Notes under the pieces: generated by a model
The model's database searches: none
Seen by the model: the letters and a program-made list of their open reading frames with translations, nothing else
What the model was told of the DNA's origin: nothing
Shown here: positions 45,170 to 54,610 of the stretch, piece after piece
How the letters are laid out: each line of letters begins with the position of its first letter
Position numbering within the stretch: position 1 is the stretch's first letter
NCBI GenBank assembly: GCA_964575845.1
Contig: CAZNSX010000009.1
Coordinates: 45,511-109,510 of the forward strand
Reading direction: 5' to 3'
DNA from: CAZNSX01 sp964575845
GTDB taxonomy: Bacteria; UBA8248; CAZNSX01
Length of the DNA stretch: 64,000 nucleotides
Made by a program: the position numbers and the translations under genes

Positions 45170-45769
45170 CTAAGAGCCCCACCCCATCCAGACCCAGAGC
45201 ACCGCAGCCGCGGCCAGGGATGTGGTGAGGTTATCGTCTACCTTCCAGGGACCAACCCTAAGGCTCAAGGACTCGGCGGCAGAACCAGCGCCCCCTGCGG
45301 AAAGGGCCGAGGGCCAAAGGGCTCCGCCGCTCCCTAAACCGCCGACCCACCAGACCATGAAGGCCGCGCCCAGGACACCGAAGATAAAAAAGGCCAAGCT
45401 TCCCGCCCAGTGCTTTCTTCTATTCCAGGGGAGTGAAGGCCCTCCCAACCGAACCCCGCAATAAGCGGAGGCTGCATCGCCCAGGGCCATGACCGCCCAG
45501 GCCCCGGCCAGAACCTCCGGCCAGCTTCTGAAGAAAAGCACCACCAGCACGATGATGGCAAGGGCGTAGGTTACCTGGCCCCCGGAGTAACCCCTTCCCA
45601 GCTCTTCCCCCCTGAAAAAGCCCCTGAGGAAGCGGCGACCCGCGTAGAATACGAAACCCAATCCCAGAAGGGAGAGAATCAGGGCCAGGGAATAAGAGAG
45701 ATAAGGGATGAGAAACGCCAAGACCAGAGGAGCAGCATGGCCCAGCTGACGGCGGGCCTCTAGCTCCAC
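45170..45769 (-). CDS. dolichol/phytol-kinase-like (SEC59/VTE5-type) membrane protein
   Basis: 199 residues with about six hydrophobic helices. The shared core of CTP-dependent lipid kinases and CdsA-like enzymes is visible: AVMALGDAASAYCG, WNRRKHWAGSLAFF and ESLSLRVGPWKVDDNLTTSL. Such enzymes use CTP to phosphorylate polyprenol, phytol or diacylglycerol, or to make CDP-lipids. It starts five bases after kdsA ends and close to CTP synthase. A role in recycling undecaprenol for glycan export is an attractive guess. Confidence 0.7.
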   Translation of the reverse strand: MELEARRQLGHAAPLVLAFLIPYLSYSLALILSLLGLGFVFYAGRRFLRGFFRGEELGRGYSGGQVTYALAIIVLVVLFFRSWPEVLAGAWAVMALGDAASAYCGVRLGGPSLPWNRRKHWAGSLAFFIFGVLGAAFMVWWVGGLGSGGALWPSALSAGGAGSAAESLSLRVGPWKVDDNLTTSLAAAAVLWVWMGWGS

Positions 45770-45774
45770 GGCCC

Positions 45775-46608
45775 TTAGCCCGCCCCGCGCGCGACTCGGT
45801 CTATAGCCATGACCTCATCCAGGAGCTGGGGGAGGTCCTCAAGCCTTAGCATGTTCGGACCGTCGCAGGGAGCACGTTCCGGGTCGGGATGCACCTCCAA
45901 AAATAGAGCATTGCATCCCACGGCCACCGCTGCTCGCGCCAGATGAGGTACAAACTCCCTTTGGCCACCCGAGGCGTGACCCAGAGCTCCCGGAAGCTGC
46001 AAGCTGTGGGTGGCATCAAACACCACCGGGTAACCGAAGCGGGCCATCACCACAAGAGACCTCATGTCCGCGACCAGGTTGTTGTAGCCGAAGGTGGTTC
46101 CTCGTTCGGTCAGAAGGATCTGGCGGCAGCCCGAGGACTTTAACTTCTCAACCACATTGCCCATGTCCCAAGGGGACATGAACTGACCCTTTTTGACGTT
46201 GACGGGAAGGCCCGTAGAGCCCGCCGCCAGCAGGAGGTCAGTCTGACGCGAGAGTAGGGCCGGCACCTGCAGGGCGTCCAGGGCCTTGGCCGCATCCAAG
46301 GCCTCGCTCTCACTATGAACATCGGAGAGGACGGGCACACCTACCTCTTCCTTCACCCTTGCAAGGATGGAGAGCCCTTTCTTGAGGCCGGGGCCCCGAA
46401 AGGAGCCGATGGAGCTTCGGTTGGCCTTATCATAGGAGGATTTATAGACAAACGGAATTCCCCTGGATGAGCATATATCCTTGATTGCCCGAGCCGCCTC
46501 AAGCGCTTGCCGTTCTCCCTCGATGACACACGGCCCGGCAATCAGGGCTAAGGGTGCACCTCCGCCCACCGTTACATTCCCAATGTTACAGCCAAGGGCT
46601 CTTGGCAT
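45775..46608 (-). CDS. kdsA: 3-deoxy-8-phosphooctulonate (Kdo-8-P) synthase
   Basis: 277 residues. Condenses PEP with arabinose-5-P. Motifs: IAGPCVIE, KSSYDKANRSS, LSDVHSESE, LTERGTTFGY, DATHSLQLPG and EVHPDPERAPCDGPNML. The Cys in GPCVIE, with the later His, Glu and Asp, matches the metal-dependent class (as in Aquifex) rather than the metal-free E. coli type, which has Asn there. It lies directly after pyrG in a pyrG-kdsA pair typical of Gram-negative bacteria. Confidence 0.93.
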   Translation of the reverse strand: MPRALGCNIGNVTVGGGAPLALIAGPCVIEGERQALEAARAIKDICSSRGIPFVYKSSYDKANRSSIGSFRGPGLKKGLSILARVKEEVGVPVLSDVHSESEALDAAKALDALQVPALLSRQTDLLLAAGSTGLPVNVKKGQFMSPWDMGNVVEKLKSSGCRQILLTERGTTFGYNNLVADMRSLVVMARFGYPVVFDATHSLQLPGALGHASGGQREFVPHLARAAVAVGCNALFLEVHPDPERAPCDGPNMLRLEDLPQLLDEVMAIDRVARGAG

Positions 46609-46626
46609 AGCTCGCTGAATTTCCCT

Positions 46627-48231
46627 TCAGGTGAAGAGCTCGCCGCTTGCCTTAATGGCCGCCGCCACAAATGCGTGGAACAAGGGATGGGGCTTCCGGG
46701 GGGAGGAGCGAAACTCCGGATGATACTGGCACCCCAGGAAATAAGGGTGGCTGGGTATCTCCACCAGCTCCACAAGGCTACCGTCCGGCGAGGCGCCGCT
46801 CACCAGGAGGCCCTTCCCCTCGAGGCGCGCCCGGTAGGAATTATTGACCTCATAGCGGTGACGGTGACGCTCATGAACGAGGCTCTCCCCATAAACCCTC
46901 TGAGCCAGGGTGCCCTCTTTAAGCAGGCAGGGATAGGCCCCCAGGCGCATGGTTCCGCCCTTTTCCTTTCCCTCCTGCCCCGGCAGAAGGGCCAGCACAG
47001 GGTGAGACGTGCGGGGGTCGAACTCGGTGCTATTGGCGCCCCCTAAGCCGCACACATTGCGGGCAAACTCGACCACAGCGCACTGCATGCCAAGACAGAT
47101 ACCGAAGTAGGGCACCTTCTTCTCCCGGGCGTACTGCACGGCGGCCACCTTTCCCTCGATCCCCCTCTGGCCGAATCCGCCTGGGATCAAGATGCCGTGG
47201 GCGCCGGAAATAAGGGCGGTGGGCCCCCGGCGCTCTATTTCCTCGGAGTCCACCCAGAGGAACTCCACCCGTGCATCATTTGCGATGCCCCCATGCGTGA
47301 GGGCCTCGATGAGACTCTTATATGAGTCCTTGAGCTCCACATATTTGCCCACGATCGCAATTCGGACCTCAAGTGTGGGGTCCTTCACCCTGCGAACCGT
47401 CCTCTGCCAGAGGCTAAGATCCGGGGGCCGTGTCCTGAGCCCAAGCATCTCCACGATGATGTCGTCAAGGCCCTCCCGGTGCAGATTAAGGGGGACCTCA
47501 TAGATGGTATCCACATCTATGGCGGTGATGACGGCCCGTGGATCCACGTTGCAAAAGAGGGCTATTTTCTCCTTGAGCTCGCGGCTCAGGGGACGCTCGG
47601 TACGGCAGAGGAGGATGTCGGGCTGAATGCCTATCTCCCTAAGCTTTTGCACGCTGTGCTGGGTGGGCTTGGTCTTGAGCTCATCGCTCGTCCTGACCAA
47701 CGGCACCAAGGTCAGATGGATATAGAGGGCATTTCCCCTCCCCACGTCGAAGCGGAACTGGCGGATGGCCTCCAGGAAGGGTAGGCCCTCGATATCTCCC
47801 ACGGTACCGCCTATCTCACAGATGATGATGTCTTCGCCCCGGTCCACAGCCCTCAGGTGGCTCTTTATCTCATCGGTTATGTGCGGGATTACCTGGACGG
47901 TGCCGCCCAGGTAGTCCCCTCTCCGCTCCTTCGTGATAACCGAGTAGTAGATCTCTCCGGTGGTGACATTGTTGGCCCTGCCCATGCGGGCCAGGGTGAA
48001 ACGCTCGTAGTGTCCGAGGTCCAGGTCCGTTTCCGCCCCGTCATCGGTGACGAAAACCTCGCCATGCTGGAAGGGGCTCATGGTGCCCGGGTCGACGTTG
48101 ATATAAGGGTCAAGCTTCTGCAGAGTGATCTTGAGGCCCCGGCCCTCCATTAGGGCCCCGATCGAGGCCGAGGCCAAGCCCTTTCCCAGAGAGGAAAGGA
48201 CGCCGCCCGTAACGAAGATATATTTGGCCAT
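46627..48231 (-). CDS. pyrG: CTP synthase
   Basis: 534 residues, normal length. The N-terminal synthase domain has FVTGGVLSSLGKGLASASIG and the DPYINVDPGTMSPFQHGE and YERFTLARM segments. The C-terminal glutaminase has the nucleophile Cys in FGICLGMQCAVVEF and the His-Glu pair in CQYHPEFRSSP. It makes CTP from UTP and glutamine. Its ATG shares bases with the kdsB stop (ATGA). CTP is used by KdsB and probably by the dolichol-kinase-like protein of the same operon. Confidence 0.97.
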   Translation of the reverse strand: MAKYIFVTGGVLSSLGKGLASASIGALMEGRGLKITLQKLDPYINVDPGTMSPFQHGEVFVTDDGAETDLDLGHYERFTLARMGRANNVTTGEIYYSVITKERRGDYLGGTVQVIPHITDEIKSHLRAVDRGEDIIICEIGGTVGDIEGLPFLEAIRQFRFDVGRGNALYIHLTLVPLVRTSDELKTKPTQHSVQKLREIGIQPDILLCRTERPLSRELKEKIALFCNVDPRAVITAIDVDTIYEVPLNLHREGLDDIIVEMLGLRTRPPDLSLWQRTVRRVKDPTLEVRIAIVGKYVELKDSYKSLIEALTHGGIANDARVEFLWVDSEEIERRGPTALISGAHGILIPGGFGQRGIEGKVAAVQYAREKKVPYFGICLGMQCAVVEFARNVCGLGGANSTEFDPRTSHPVLALLPGQEGKEKGGTMRLGAYPCLLKEGTLAQRVYGESLVHERHRHRYEVNNSYRARLEGKGLLVSGASPDGSLVELVEIPSHPYFLGCQYHPEFRSSPRKPHPLFHAFVAAAIKASGELFT

Positions 48232-48980
48232 CAGCCCGTAAGCTCCCTCACCCAGGGGAGCTCTTTAAGGCGCAAGAGATCCTCCGGCACATCTATGCCG
48301 ATGGACCGGTGCGGGGTCTCCAGAACCTTTATCCTGTAACCGTGCTCAAGCACCCTCAGCTGCTCCAGCTTCTCCGCTCTCTCCAGGGGCGTGGGCCTCA
48401 GCGAGGTGAGCCGAAGGAGGAAGGGCTTTCGGTACGCGTAGAGGCCGAGGTGCTTGAAGGCGGGAACTCTTCGGTCCGTCCCGCCATCGCGAAAATAAGG
48501 TATGGGAGCGCGGGAGAAGTAGAGGGCATAGCCCCGCCGGTCGACCACCACCTTGACCACGTTGGGGTCCGTAAGCTCACTCTCCTCATCGATAGCTCGC
48601 ATGAGGGTCGAGACGACCGCCTCCTCTCCCTCCTCAAGGGCATCCACCGTCCTGTCTATGAGCTCGGGATGAATGAAGGGCTCATCCCCTTGCACGTTCA
48701 CAATCAGCTCCGCTTCCTCACCCCGGGCGACCTCGGCCACCCGGTCGGTGCCGCTCGGGTGCCGGGGCGACGTCATGCAGGCCTCCCCGCCGAAGGCCCG
48801 AACTGCATCAAGTATTCTTTCATCATCGGTGGCCACCACGAGCCGCTCCACCCGTCGGGATTTCAGAACTTGCTCATACACTCGCTGCACCATGGGCTTT
48901 CCCAGGACATCGGCCAGGGGCTTTCCGGGGAAACGCGTTGACGCCCAGCGGGCGGGGATCACGGCGAGAACCCGGACCAC
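48231..48980 (-). CDS. kdsB: CMP-Kdo synthetase (3-deoxy-manno-octulosonate cytidylyltransferase)
   Basis: 249 residues from GTG 48980, with GAGGGGGG before it; an ATG at 49001 overlaps the upstream gene and is the alternative. Motifs: VIPARWASTRFPGKPL (CTP loop), VVATDDERI, MTSPRHPSGTDR, NVQGDEPF and the IGIDVPEDL end. It activates Kdo with CTP for lipid A attachment. With kdsA it shows that the organism makes Kdo-containing LPS. Confidence 0.93.
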   Translation of the reverse strand: MVRVLAVIPARWASTRFPGKPLADVLGKPMVQRVYEQVLKSRRVERLVVATDDERILDAVRAFGGEACMTSPRHPSGTDRVAEVARGEEAELIVNVQGDEPFIHPELIDRTVDALEEGEEAVVSTLMRAIDEESELTDPNVVKVVVDRRGYALYFSRAPIPYFRDGGTDRRVPAFKHLGLYAYRKPFLLRLTSLRPTPLERAEKLEQLRVLEHGYRIKVLETPHRSIGIDVPEDLLRLKELPWVRELTG

Positions 48981-48990
48981 AGCACCCCCC

Positions 48991-50394
48991 TCAGTAGGCA
49001 TGCTTGCTCAAGAGGCCCTTCCAGAGAGTGAGCCACATTATCTTCAGGTCAAAGAGGAGCGCCCAGTGCTCGATGTAGTAAAGGTCGAACTCGACCCTTT
49101 TCTCAAGGGAGGTGTTTCCCCGCCAGCCGTTCACCTGGGCCCAGCCCGTTATGCCCGATTTCATCTTGTGGCGAAGCATGTAGCCGGGCACAGACTTTCG
49201 GAAATCCTCCACAAACACCGGCCTCTCGGGCCGGGGCCCCACTATGCTCATCTCCCCCTTGAGCACGTTGAAGAGCTGGGGAAGCTCATCGAGGCTGGTC
49301 TTGCGGAGAAGGGCTCCCAGTCTTGTGCGGCGCTCGTCTCCGGCCTTGGCCCAGACAGCTCCCGTGTCTGCCTCGGCGCCCACCCGCATCGAGCGAAACT
49401 TATACATCTGGAAGCGGACCCCGTCAAGACCCATTCGCTCTTGCTTGTAGAGGACAGGCCCCGGAGAGGTCAGCTTAACGAGAAGGGCTATGAGGGCCAT
49501 CAAGGGTGAGAGGATGATTATGGAGAGGGTGGCAAGGATGAGGTCAACCCCCCGCTTGATGAGTCGGTTCCAGCCGAAAAGGGGGCTCTCGCTCAGGTTC
49601 ACCACGGGGAGTCCATCCAAGTTCTCGATCCCCGGATTGAGGCGCATGTATTCAGTGAAATCGGGCAATACCCGAATGTCAACCGTCTCATCTGCAACGC
49701 TCTTCAGGAGCTCATCCATTTCTTCATGGGCCTCTAAAGGAAGGGCAATGAAGAGGTCATTTACCCCTCTTTGGGCGATCAGGGATTTGGCCTCCTCAAG
49801 GGGACCCAGCACCGGGAAGCGGGCTTGCTTCCCTTCGCCCCTGCGCTTTCCCTCCGAGAGCATTCCCACCACTTCGAAACCGAGGTCGGCGTGGCGGGAA
49901 AGGCGCTCCGCCAGGCGCTCCGCCAGGGGGCCCGCTCCTGCAATGAGGACGCGCCTCACGTCAAAGCCCCGCCGTCTGAGCCCCGCCAAGACATGCCAGG
50001 AAAGGCTCCGGAACACTAAAAGGAGGATTGTGCTCAATACCAGAAAATAAGCCATGAGAACACGGGAGTAGGATTGCTCCCTGTAAAAGAAGGTAAGCGC
50101 CAAGAGAAGCAGAAAGGCTATCGCCGCCGAGCGGGTGAGCCCTGAGAGTTCCCCCTTGCGGGAGAGGCCGGCCGAGAGGCGGTATAGACCCGATAGCCGG
50201 GCCGCCGCAAGCCAGAAGATAACTACAAAGGGAAAAAGTTCTAGGTAATCGCCCAGAGGGGCAAATCCCCTTGTCACGGGGATAATCTCCAGGTGGAAGC
50301 GCATGTAGTAGGCGAGCAGCCAGGCAACCGATAGGGCCACCAGGTCACCCAGGAAAAGGACGGAGAGTTTTAGCTGGCCAATTTTTCTCAGCAT
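48991..50394 (-). CDS. polyprenyl-phosphate sugar-1-phosphate transferase (WcaJ/WbaP type)
   Basis: 467 residues. Four or five N-terminal membrane helices, a Rossmann-like CoA-binding middle domain (VRRVLIAGAGPLAERLAERL near residue 145), and the C-terminal bacterial sugar transferase (VDLILATLSIIILSPLMALI, FRSMRVGAEADTG, KTSLDELPQLFNVLKGEMSI, VGPRPERPVF). It starts glycan assembly by moving a hexose-1-phosphate to undecaprenyl phosphate at the inner membrane. It is the initiating enzyme for the glycosyltransferases encoded upstream. Confidence 0.93.
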   Translation of the reverse strand: MLRKIGQLKLSVLFLGDLVALSVAWLLAYYMRFHLEIIPVTRGFAPLGDYLELFPFVVIFWLAAARLSGLYRLSAGLSRKGELSGLTRSAAIAFLLLLALTFFYREQSYSRVLMAYFLVLSTILLLVFRSLSWHVLAGLRRRGFDVRRVLIAGAGPLAERLAERLSRHADLGFEVVGMLSEGKRRGEGKQARFPVLGPLEEAKSLIAQRGVNDLFIALPLEAHEEMDELLKSVADETVDIRVLPDFTEYMRLNPGIENLDGLPVVNLSESPLFGWNRLIKRGVDLILATLSIIILSPLMALIALLVKLTSPGPVLYKQERMGLDGVRFQMYKFRSMRVGAEADTGAVWAKAGDERRTRLGALLRKTSLDELPQLFNVLKGEMSIVGPRPERPVFVEDFRKSVPGYMLRHKMKSGITGWAQVNGWRGNTSLEKRVEFDLYYIEHWALLFDLKIMWLTLWKGLLSKHAY

Positions 50395-50406
50395 TGATAG
50401 GGCTCT

Positions 50407-51534
50407 TCAGCGCGTTCCCTCTCGGAAACGCCTTAGCTTCTCCTCCAGGTAAACGGAAATCCTCCCCTTGAAGAGAGCCCTGTCAAAGGGAAGGATGCTC
50501 CGGCGGATGGCCTCCGGGTCAAAATCCCCCTCCATAGCCTCAAAGCGCTCGACGGCCTCGGCCAGAGCCACGGGGGTCTCCTCGTAAAAGAAGAGTCCCG
50601 TAGCCGCCTCCCCCCTTCCCGGAGGCGCCACTGTCTCAAGCGCCCCTCCCTTAGCCAGGGCCAAGACAGGCCTTCCCGAGGCCATGGCCTCCAGGGGCAC
50701 AATGCCGAAGTCCTCCTCCCCGGGGAAGATGAGCGCACGGCAGCCCCTGTAGAGCTCCGCGAGCTCCCCATTGCTCTTCCAGCCCAGGAATTCCACCCCA
50801 GGACCTGCCATTGCCCTGAGCCTCCTCTCGTCCTGACCCTTCCCCACCACCTTGAGGGACCTGGGCAGGAGCTTAAAGGACTCGAGGGCCAAGTCGAGGC
50901 GCTTATAGGGCGCAAAAGCAGACACTATGAGGTAATAACCTCCCTCTCCCCTTCCAACTCTGAAGCGGGCGGTATCTACTGGAGGATGGATGACCTCGGC
51001 TTCTCTGCCATAATACTTTTTCACCCGCCGGGCCACGGCCTGCGAGATGGCCACGAAAGAGTCCACCCTCTGGGAGGAAGCCACATCCCAGAGGCGCAGA
51101 TAGTTGAAGAGGAAGGGGATCAGCTTGCGCTGAGCCCAGCCCAGCCTGTGATCTCCGAAGTAGCGGTGATGGCTCTCCCAAGCATATCGCATGGGGGTAA
51201 AGCAATAGCACACGTGAAGGGTTTCGGGCCGGGTCACCACCCCCTTGGCTACACAATGGCTCGAGCTGAGAACCAGGTCATAAGAGGTCAGGTCAAAGCG
51301 CTCTATGGCTGAGGGCATGAGGGGGAGGTAGGAGCGATAGCTCCTGGCCGCGAGCGGAAGGCGCTGGATGAGGGAGGTGTGAATTCTCATCCCCTCTATG
51401 CGAGGGGAGACGCTTCCTTTGCGGTGCAGGAGAGTGTAAAGGTCGGCCTCGGGGTAGAGCTCACAGAAAACCTCAAGGCACTTCTCTCCCCCTCGCATCC
51501 CTGTAAGCCAATCATGGACAAGAGCAACCCTCAT
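50407..51534 (-). CDS. GT4-type glycosyltransferase
   Basis: 375 residues, GT-B fold. N-terminus RVALVHDWLTGMRGGEKCLE; acceptor side HVCYCFTPMRYAWE; donor domain from YYLIVSAFAPYKRLDLA, with FPGEEDFGIVPLEAMASGRPV holding the E-x7-E motif. The opening resembles mannosyl- or hexosyltransferases such as WbaZ. It probably extends the lipid-linked oligosaccharide started by the enzyme at 48991. Confidence 0.88.
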   Translation of the reverse strand: MRVALVHDWLTGMRGGEKCLEVFCELYPEADLYTLLHRKGSVSPRIEGMRIHTSLIQRLPLAARSYRSYLPLMPSAIERFDLTSYDLVLSSSHCVAKGVVTRPETLHVCYCFTPMRYAWESHHRYFGDHRLGWAQRKLIPFLFNYLRLWDVASSQRVDSFVAISQAVARRVKKYYGREAEVIHPPVDTARFRVGRGEGGYYLIVSAFAPYKRLDLALESFKLLPRSLKVVGKGQDERRLRAMAGPGVEFLGWKSNGELAELYRGCRALIFPGEEDFGIVPLEAMASGRPVLALAKGGALETVAPPGRGEAATGLFFYEETPVALAEAVERFEAMEGDFDPEAIRRSILPFDRALFKGRISVYLEEKLRRFREGTR

Positions 51535-51546
51535 CTCGGAGATACC

Positions 51547-52317
51547 CTAAGCCTCAATCTTCCTGAGAAATAGGACACAGTACCGGCAAAATCGACGCAG
51601 CGGGGGGAAAAGCGCAAGAAGGAAACGATCCAGAAGTTCAAGCAAACCTACGAGAGGTGGCCAAAGGATGAGGCGGCGCGCCATGGAGAGGAGCTGATAA
51701 TGGGCGAGCTCCACCTCCCCAAAATGGGCTCGAAAAAGGGCTATATCCCCTTCAGTCAAGGGCCGCTCGGTGGGGGTCCTGGCCTTGCCCGGGTAGGGGA
51801 TACGGTCTCTGACGAGCTCTAAAAGGGGGTTCCCCCCGAGAGGCTCGGAGAAAACGGCCACTCCCCCGGGTTTCATCACCCGGACGAGTTCCAGTACCGC
51901 TTCTTCAAGAGAGACGTGGTGAAGGATGGCGTTGCCATAAACGGCATCGAAGACCCCGTCTCGGTAGCCCAGGCTTTCGGCCGCCATGGCCTGAGCCATC
52001 ACCCTCTCACCAACCCCGTTCGCCTTTGCCCTCCGTCGCGCAAGCTCTGCCATATGGCGAGCTATATCGAAGGTCGCCACTCTGGCGCCCTTCCGGGCAA
52101 GGACCACCGTGCTGAGACCCGACCCTCCGCCGTAATCTAAGACGAGCTTCCCCTCCAGGGGTCCTAAAAGCTTAAAGCTGGGACGCACCCAGCTTTCATG
52201 GTCAAGATATTCTTCATCACGGAAGCGAAGCTCAGATTCTGGGGGGAGGCTCGCCAGCTCTCGGGCGCCCTGGCGCTCGTGAAAGGTGCGCTCCCTGAGC
52301 TGGCGCTCGGTAGTCAT
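51547..52317 (-). CDS. class I SAM-dependent methyltransferase
   Basis: 256 residues. Motif I is VLDYGGGSGLSTVVLA near residue 60, the acidic loop VATFDIARHM, then VFDAVYGNAILHHV and VMKPGGVAVFSEPLGG. Ubiquinone/menaquinone-methyltransferase fold. Its ATG overlaps the stop of the upstream GT4 gene by four bases, so it probably methylates a sugar of the glycan made by this cluster. The C-terminus is hydrophobic (LLELLDRFLLALFPPL) and may touch the membrane. Confidence 0.87.
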   Translation of the reverse strand: MTTERQLRERTFHERQGARELASLPPESELRFRDEEYLDHESWVRPSFKLLGPLEGKLVLDYGGGSGLSTVVLARKGARVATFDIARHMAELARRRAKANGVGERVMAQAMAAESLGYRDGVFDAVYGNAILHHVSLEEAVLELVRVMKPGGVAVFSEPLGGNPLLELVRDRIPYPGKARTPTERPLTEGDIALFRAHFGEVELAHYQLLSMARRLILWPPLVGLLELLDRFLLALFPPLRRFCRYCVLFLRKIEA

Positions 52318-53426
52318 GTCAAGCCATCTGGCGGCATCCCCAGGGCCTCGCGATAGACAGCCAAAGTTCCCCGGGCCATCTGCTCCCGGCTGAATCGGGA
52401 AGCGCGCTCAAGACCCCGCTCTCTCAACTTCGTCCGCAAATCCGCTTTAATTAATAAATTATACATTCCCTCAGCCAGGTGATCAACTCTGCGGGGAGAT
52501 ACCTTGATTGCGGCATCCCCTACCACTTCAGGAAGGGAGGAGCAATCAGAGGTAATAACGGGAGTCCCGCAGGCCATGGCCTCAAGGGGCGGGAAGCCAA
52601 AGCCCTCATATTCTGAGGGAAAGACGAGGGCGAGGGCCCCGTGATAGAGCCGGGGCATCTCCTCTCGCTCCACCCAACCGGTGAAAACCACATCCTCTTC
52701 TATCTCCAGCTTCCTCACAAGGGACTCCAGAGCCTCCCCTCTGCCAGTGAGGAGGAGCCGAACCTGAGCCTCTTTTCTGACGAGGGAAAAGGCCTCAAGC
52801 AGCCGAGGTATGTTCTTGTGTGCCTTATGGTTTCCCACATAGAGAAAATAGGGCCTTCCGGCACCATGGCGCTCCCTCCAGGGGGAGTCCTCTTGCTCCG
52901 AAGGTGGGGGCTTGAACTCGGGCCCCAGGCCGTTATGGACAACCCTCATCTTTTCGGACCTCACCCCCAGCCTCACCATCAAATCCTGCCTGGTATTCTC
53001 CGAGACCGCAATTATGAGCCGCGCCCTACGGGAGGCCCCGAAGAACATCGCGCGCGCATAGGCGTACGCGTGGAGCCCCGGCAGATACTTGGGAAATAGG
53101 ATATGGATGAGGTCATGAACGGTAATTACGGCGGGGCAGGGATTGAAGAGGGGGGAGGCGTAGTGGGGATAATGGATGAGATTGAGGCCTTGACGACGGG
53201 CTAGAAGAGGAAGAGCCCACTGCTCCCTCAGCGAATAGATGGGAGGAAGGCACGGAATGGCCCTGAAGTTAGACCCAGGGGGCGAGAAGCCTCCGATGTC
53301 CTCCTCCCTCAGGAAGCAGAGGTATTCGGTCTCCCCATCCAGCTCCGCGAGGCCATTGAGCAGGTTCTCCAGGTAGGTGCCCACACCGGAGAGCCTATAC
53401 ATCCTGGCATCTATGCCGATACGCAA
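52314..53426 (-). CDS. GT4-type glycosyltransferase
   Basis: 370 residues. MRIGIDARMYRLSGVGTYLE is the classic start of mannosyltransferase-like GT4 proteins. The donor domain begins RPYFLYVGNHKAHKNIP and holds VFPSEYEGFGFPPLEAMACG with its E-x7-E. It overlaps the GT9 gene stop by 16 bases and the methyltransferase start by four. Sugar and acceptor unknown. Confidence 0.9.
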   Translation of the reverse strand: MRIGIDARMYRLSGVGTYLENLLNGLAELDGETEYLCFLREEDIGGFSPPGSNFRAIPCLPPIYSLREQWALPLLARRQGLNLIHYPHYASPLFNPCPAVITVHDLIHILFPKYLPGLHAYAYARAMFFGASRRARLIIAVSENTRQDLMVRLGVRSEKMRVVHNGLGPEFKPPPSEQEDSPWRERHGAGRPYFLYVGNHKAHKNIPRLLEAFSLVRKEAQVRLLLTGRGEALESLVRKLEIEEDVVFTGWVEREEMPRLYHGALALVFPSEYEGFGFPPLEAMACGTPVITSDCSSLPEVVGDAAIKVSPRRVDHLAEGMYNLLIKADLRTKLRERGLERASRFSREQMARGTLAVYREALGMPPDGLT

Positions 53427-54610
53427 TCCCTTGCCGCCTCAAGAACCTGCTCCACCGTCACCCGCTCAAGGCAGGTCAAATCATCGCAATGGGTTAGCTC
53501 GCAGGGAGCACAATCCACCTCAGCCCTGAGCACCACGCCTCCTCTCCCCCGAGGGCCCCACTCCTCCACGCGGTTGGTCCCGCTGAAGATCCCGATGAAG
53601 GTTGTGCCCAGGGAGGCGGCCAGATGTCCCGGTCCCGAATCATTACCTATGAAAAGGTCGCAGCGCTCGGCAAGGGCCATGAACTGCCGGAGGTTCGTTC
53701 TTCCCACGAGATTGATGGGTCGGGAGGAAATGCCATCCACTCCCACCCCGCCCAATATCTCCTCGGCCAGGGCCTTTTCCCCGCTGCTTCCGAATAGAAG
53801 GACCCGGGCGGAGAGCTCGCCGGTAAGCCCCCTGATCAGGAGGGCGAAGCGGTCAGCCCCCCACCTCTTGGTTGGATAGCCAGCCCCGGGGTGAACCCCC
53901 ACAAGGAGCTCCCCTTCTCTCACTCCGAGCTCTTTCAGGAAAGCTGCGGCCTCTGTCCTTTCCGCTTGGCTGAGGTAGAGCTTGGGCTCTTGAAAAGATG
54001 CCTGTGCCCCCAGTGCCCTCAAAACCTCAAGGTTTCGCTCAACCTGATGAATTCCCACCGGGTGGGCAAGCTCCTGGTTAAGAAGAAAACCGCCTCCTGT
54101 TACGGCATAACCCGTCCTGAAGCTTACACGAGCGAGCCAGAGAAGAAGAATATGCCGCAAATCTCCCCTGAGCTCGAGGGCCAGGTCGAAGTCATGGCGC
54201 CGAAGCTCCCTCATGAACCTGAGGGTTCCCTTCATGCCCTTACTCACTCCCCTACGCATCCAGGGGCAGTCCCAGACGAGGACTTCATCCAGATGAGGGT
54301 TGTGTAGAAGGAGGTCTCTGGCCCAAGGCCCCACGAGAAAACTCAACCTGGCCTGCGGATATAAGGCCTTGAGCGCCGGCAGCACAGGAAGGCTGTAAAG
54401 GACATCGCCTATGTGGTCCAGCCTCACGACGAGGATTTTCCTTACCCCTTGGGGCTCGGGCGGCGTGGCCCTGAGGCCCCCGCTGGTGAGCAAATATCCC
54501 GCTCTATCAAAGAGGAAAGCGGCCACCCGCTTAAGGCGCGACCGGAATGGATATTTGGCCGCCCCTTCCGCTGGTTCCGCCAGAGGAGAACCCTTTTTCA
54601 ATTTCTTCAC
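53411..54610 (-). CDS. GT9 heptosyltransferase-family protein
   Basis: 399 residues. A basic N-terminal extension of about 55 residues precedes KILVVRLDHIGDVLYSLPVLPALK, the GT9 acceptor motif. The donor site has VGVHPGAGYPTKRW and IGNDSGPGHLAASLGT. Family members transfer heptose (or another sugar) to Kdo-lipid A or core. A late Cys group (CAPCELTHCDDLTC) is common in family members of environmental bacteria. With kdsA/kdsB this suggests LPS core synthesis. It overlaps the flippase start by four bases. Confidence 0.88.
   Translation of the reverse strand: MKKLKKGSPLAEPAEGAAKYPFRSRLKRVAAFLFDRAGYLLTSGGLRATPPEPQGVRKILVVRLDHIGDVLYSLPVLPALKALYPQARLSFLVGPWARDLLLHNPHLDEVLVWDCPWMRRGVSKGMKGTLRFMRELRRHDFDLALELRGDLRHILLLWLARVSFRTGYAVTGGGFLLNQELAHPVGIHQVERNLEVLRALGAQASFQEPKLYLSQAERTEAAAFLKELGVREGELLVGVHPGAGYPTKRWGADRFALLIRGLTGELSARVLLFGSSGEKALAEEILGGVGVDGISSRPINLVGRTNLRQFMALAERCDLFIGNDSGPGHLAASLGTTFIGIFSGTNRVEEWGPRGRGGVVLRAEVDCAPCELTHCDDLTCLERVTVEQVLEAARDCVSA

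Noticed and set aside
49905..49930. Tandem GCGCTCCGCCAG repeat
   Set aside because: It encodes a natural A-E-R-L helix repeat inside the sugar-phosphate transferase and needs no other explanation.
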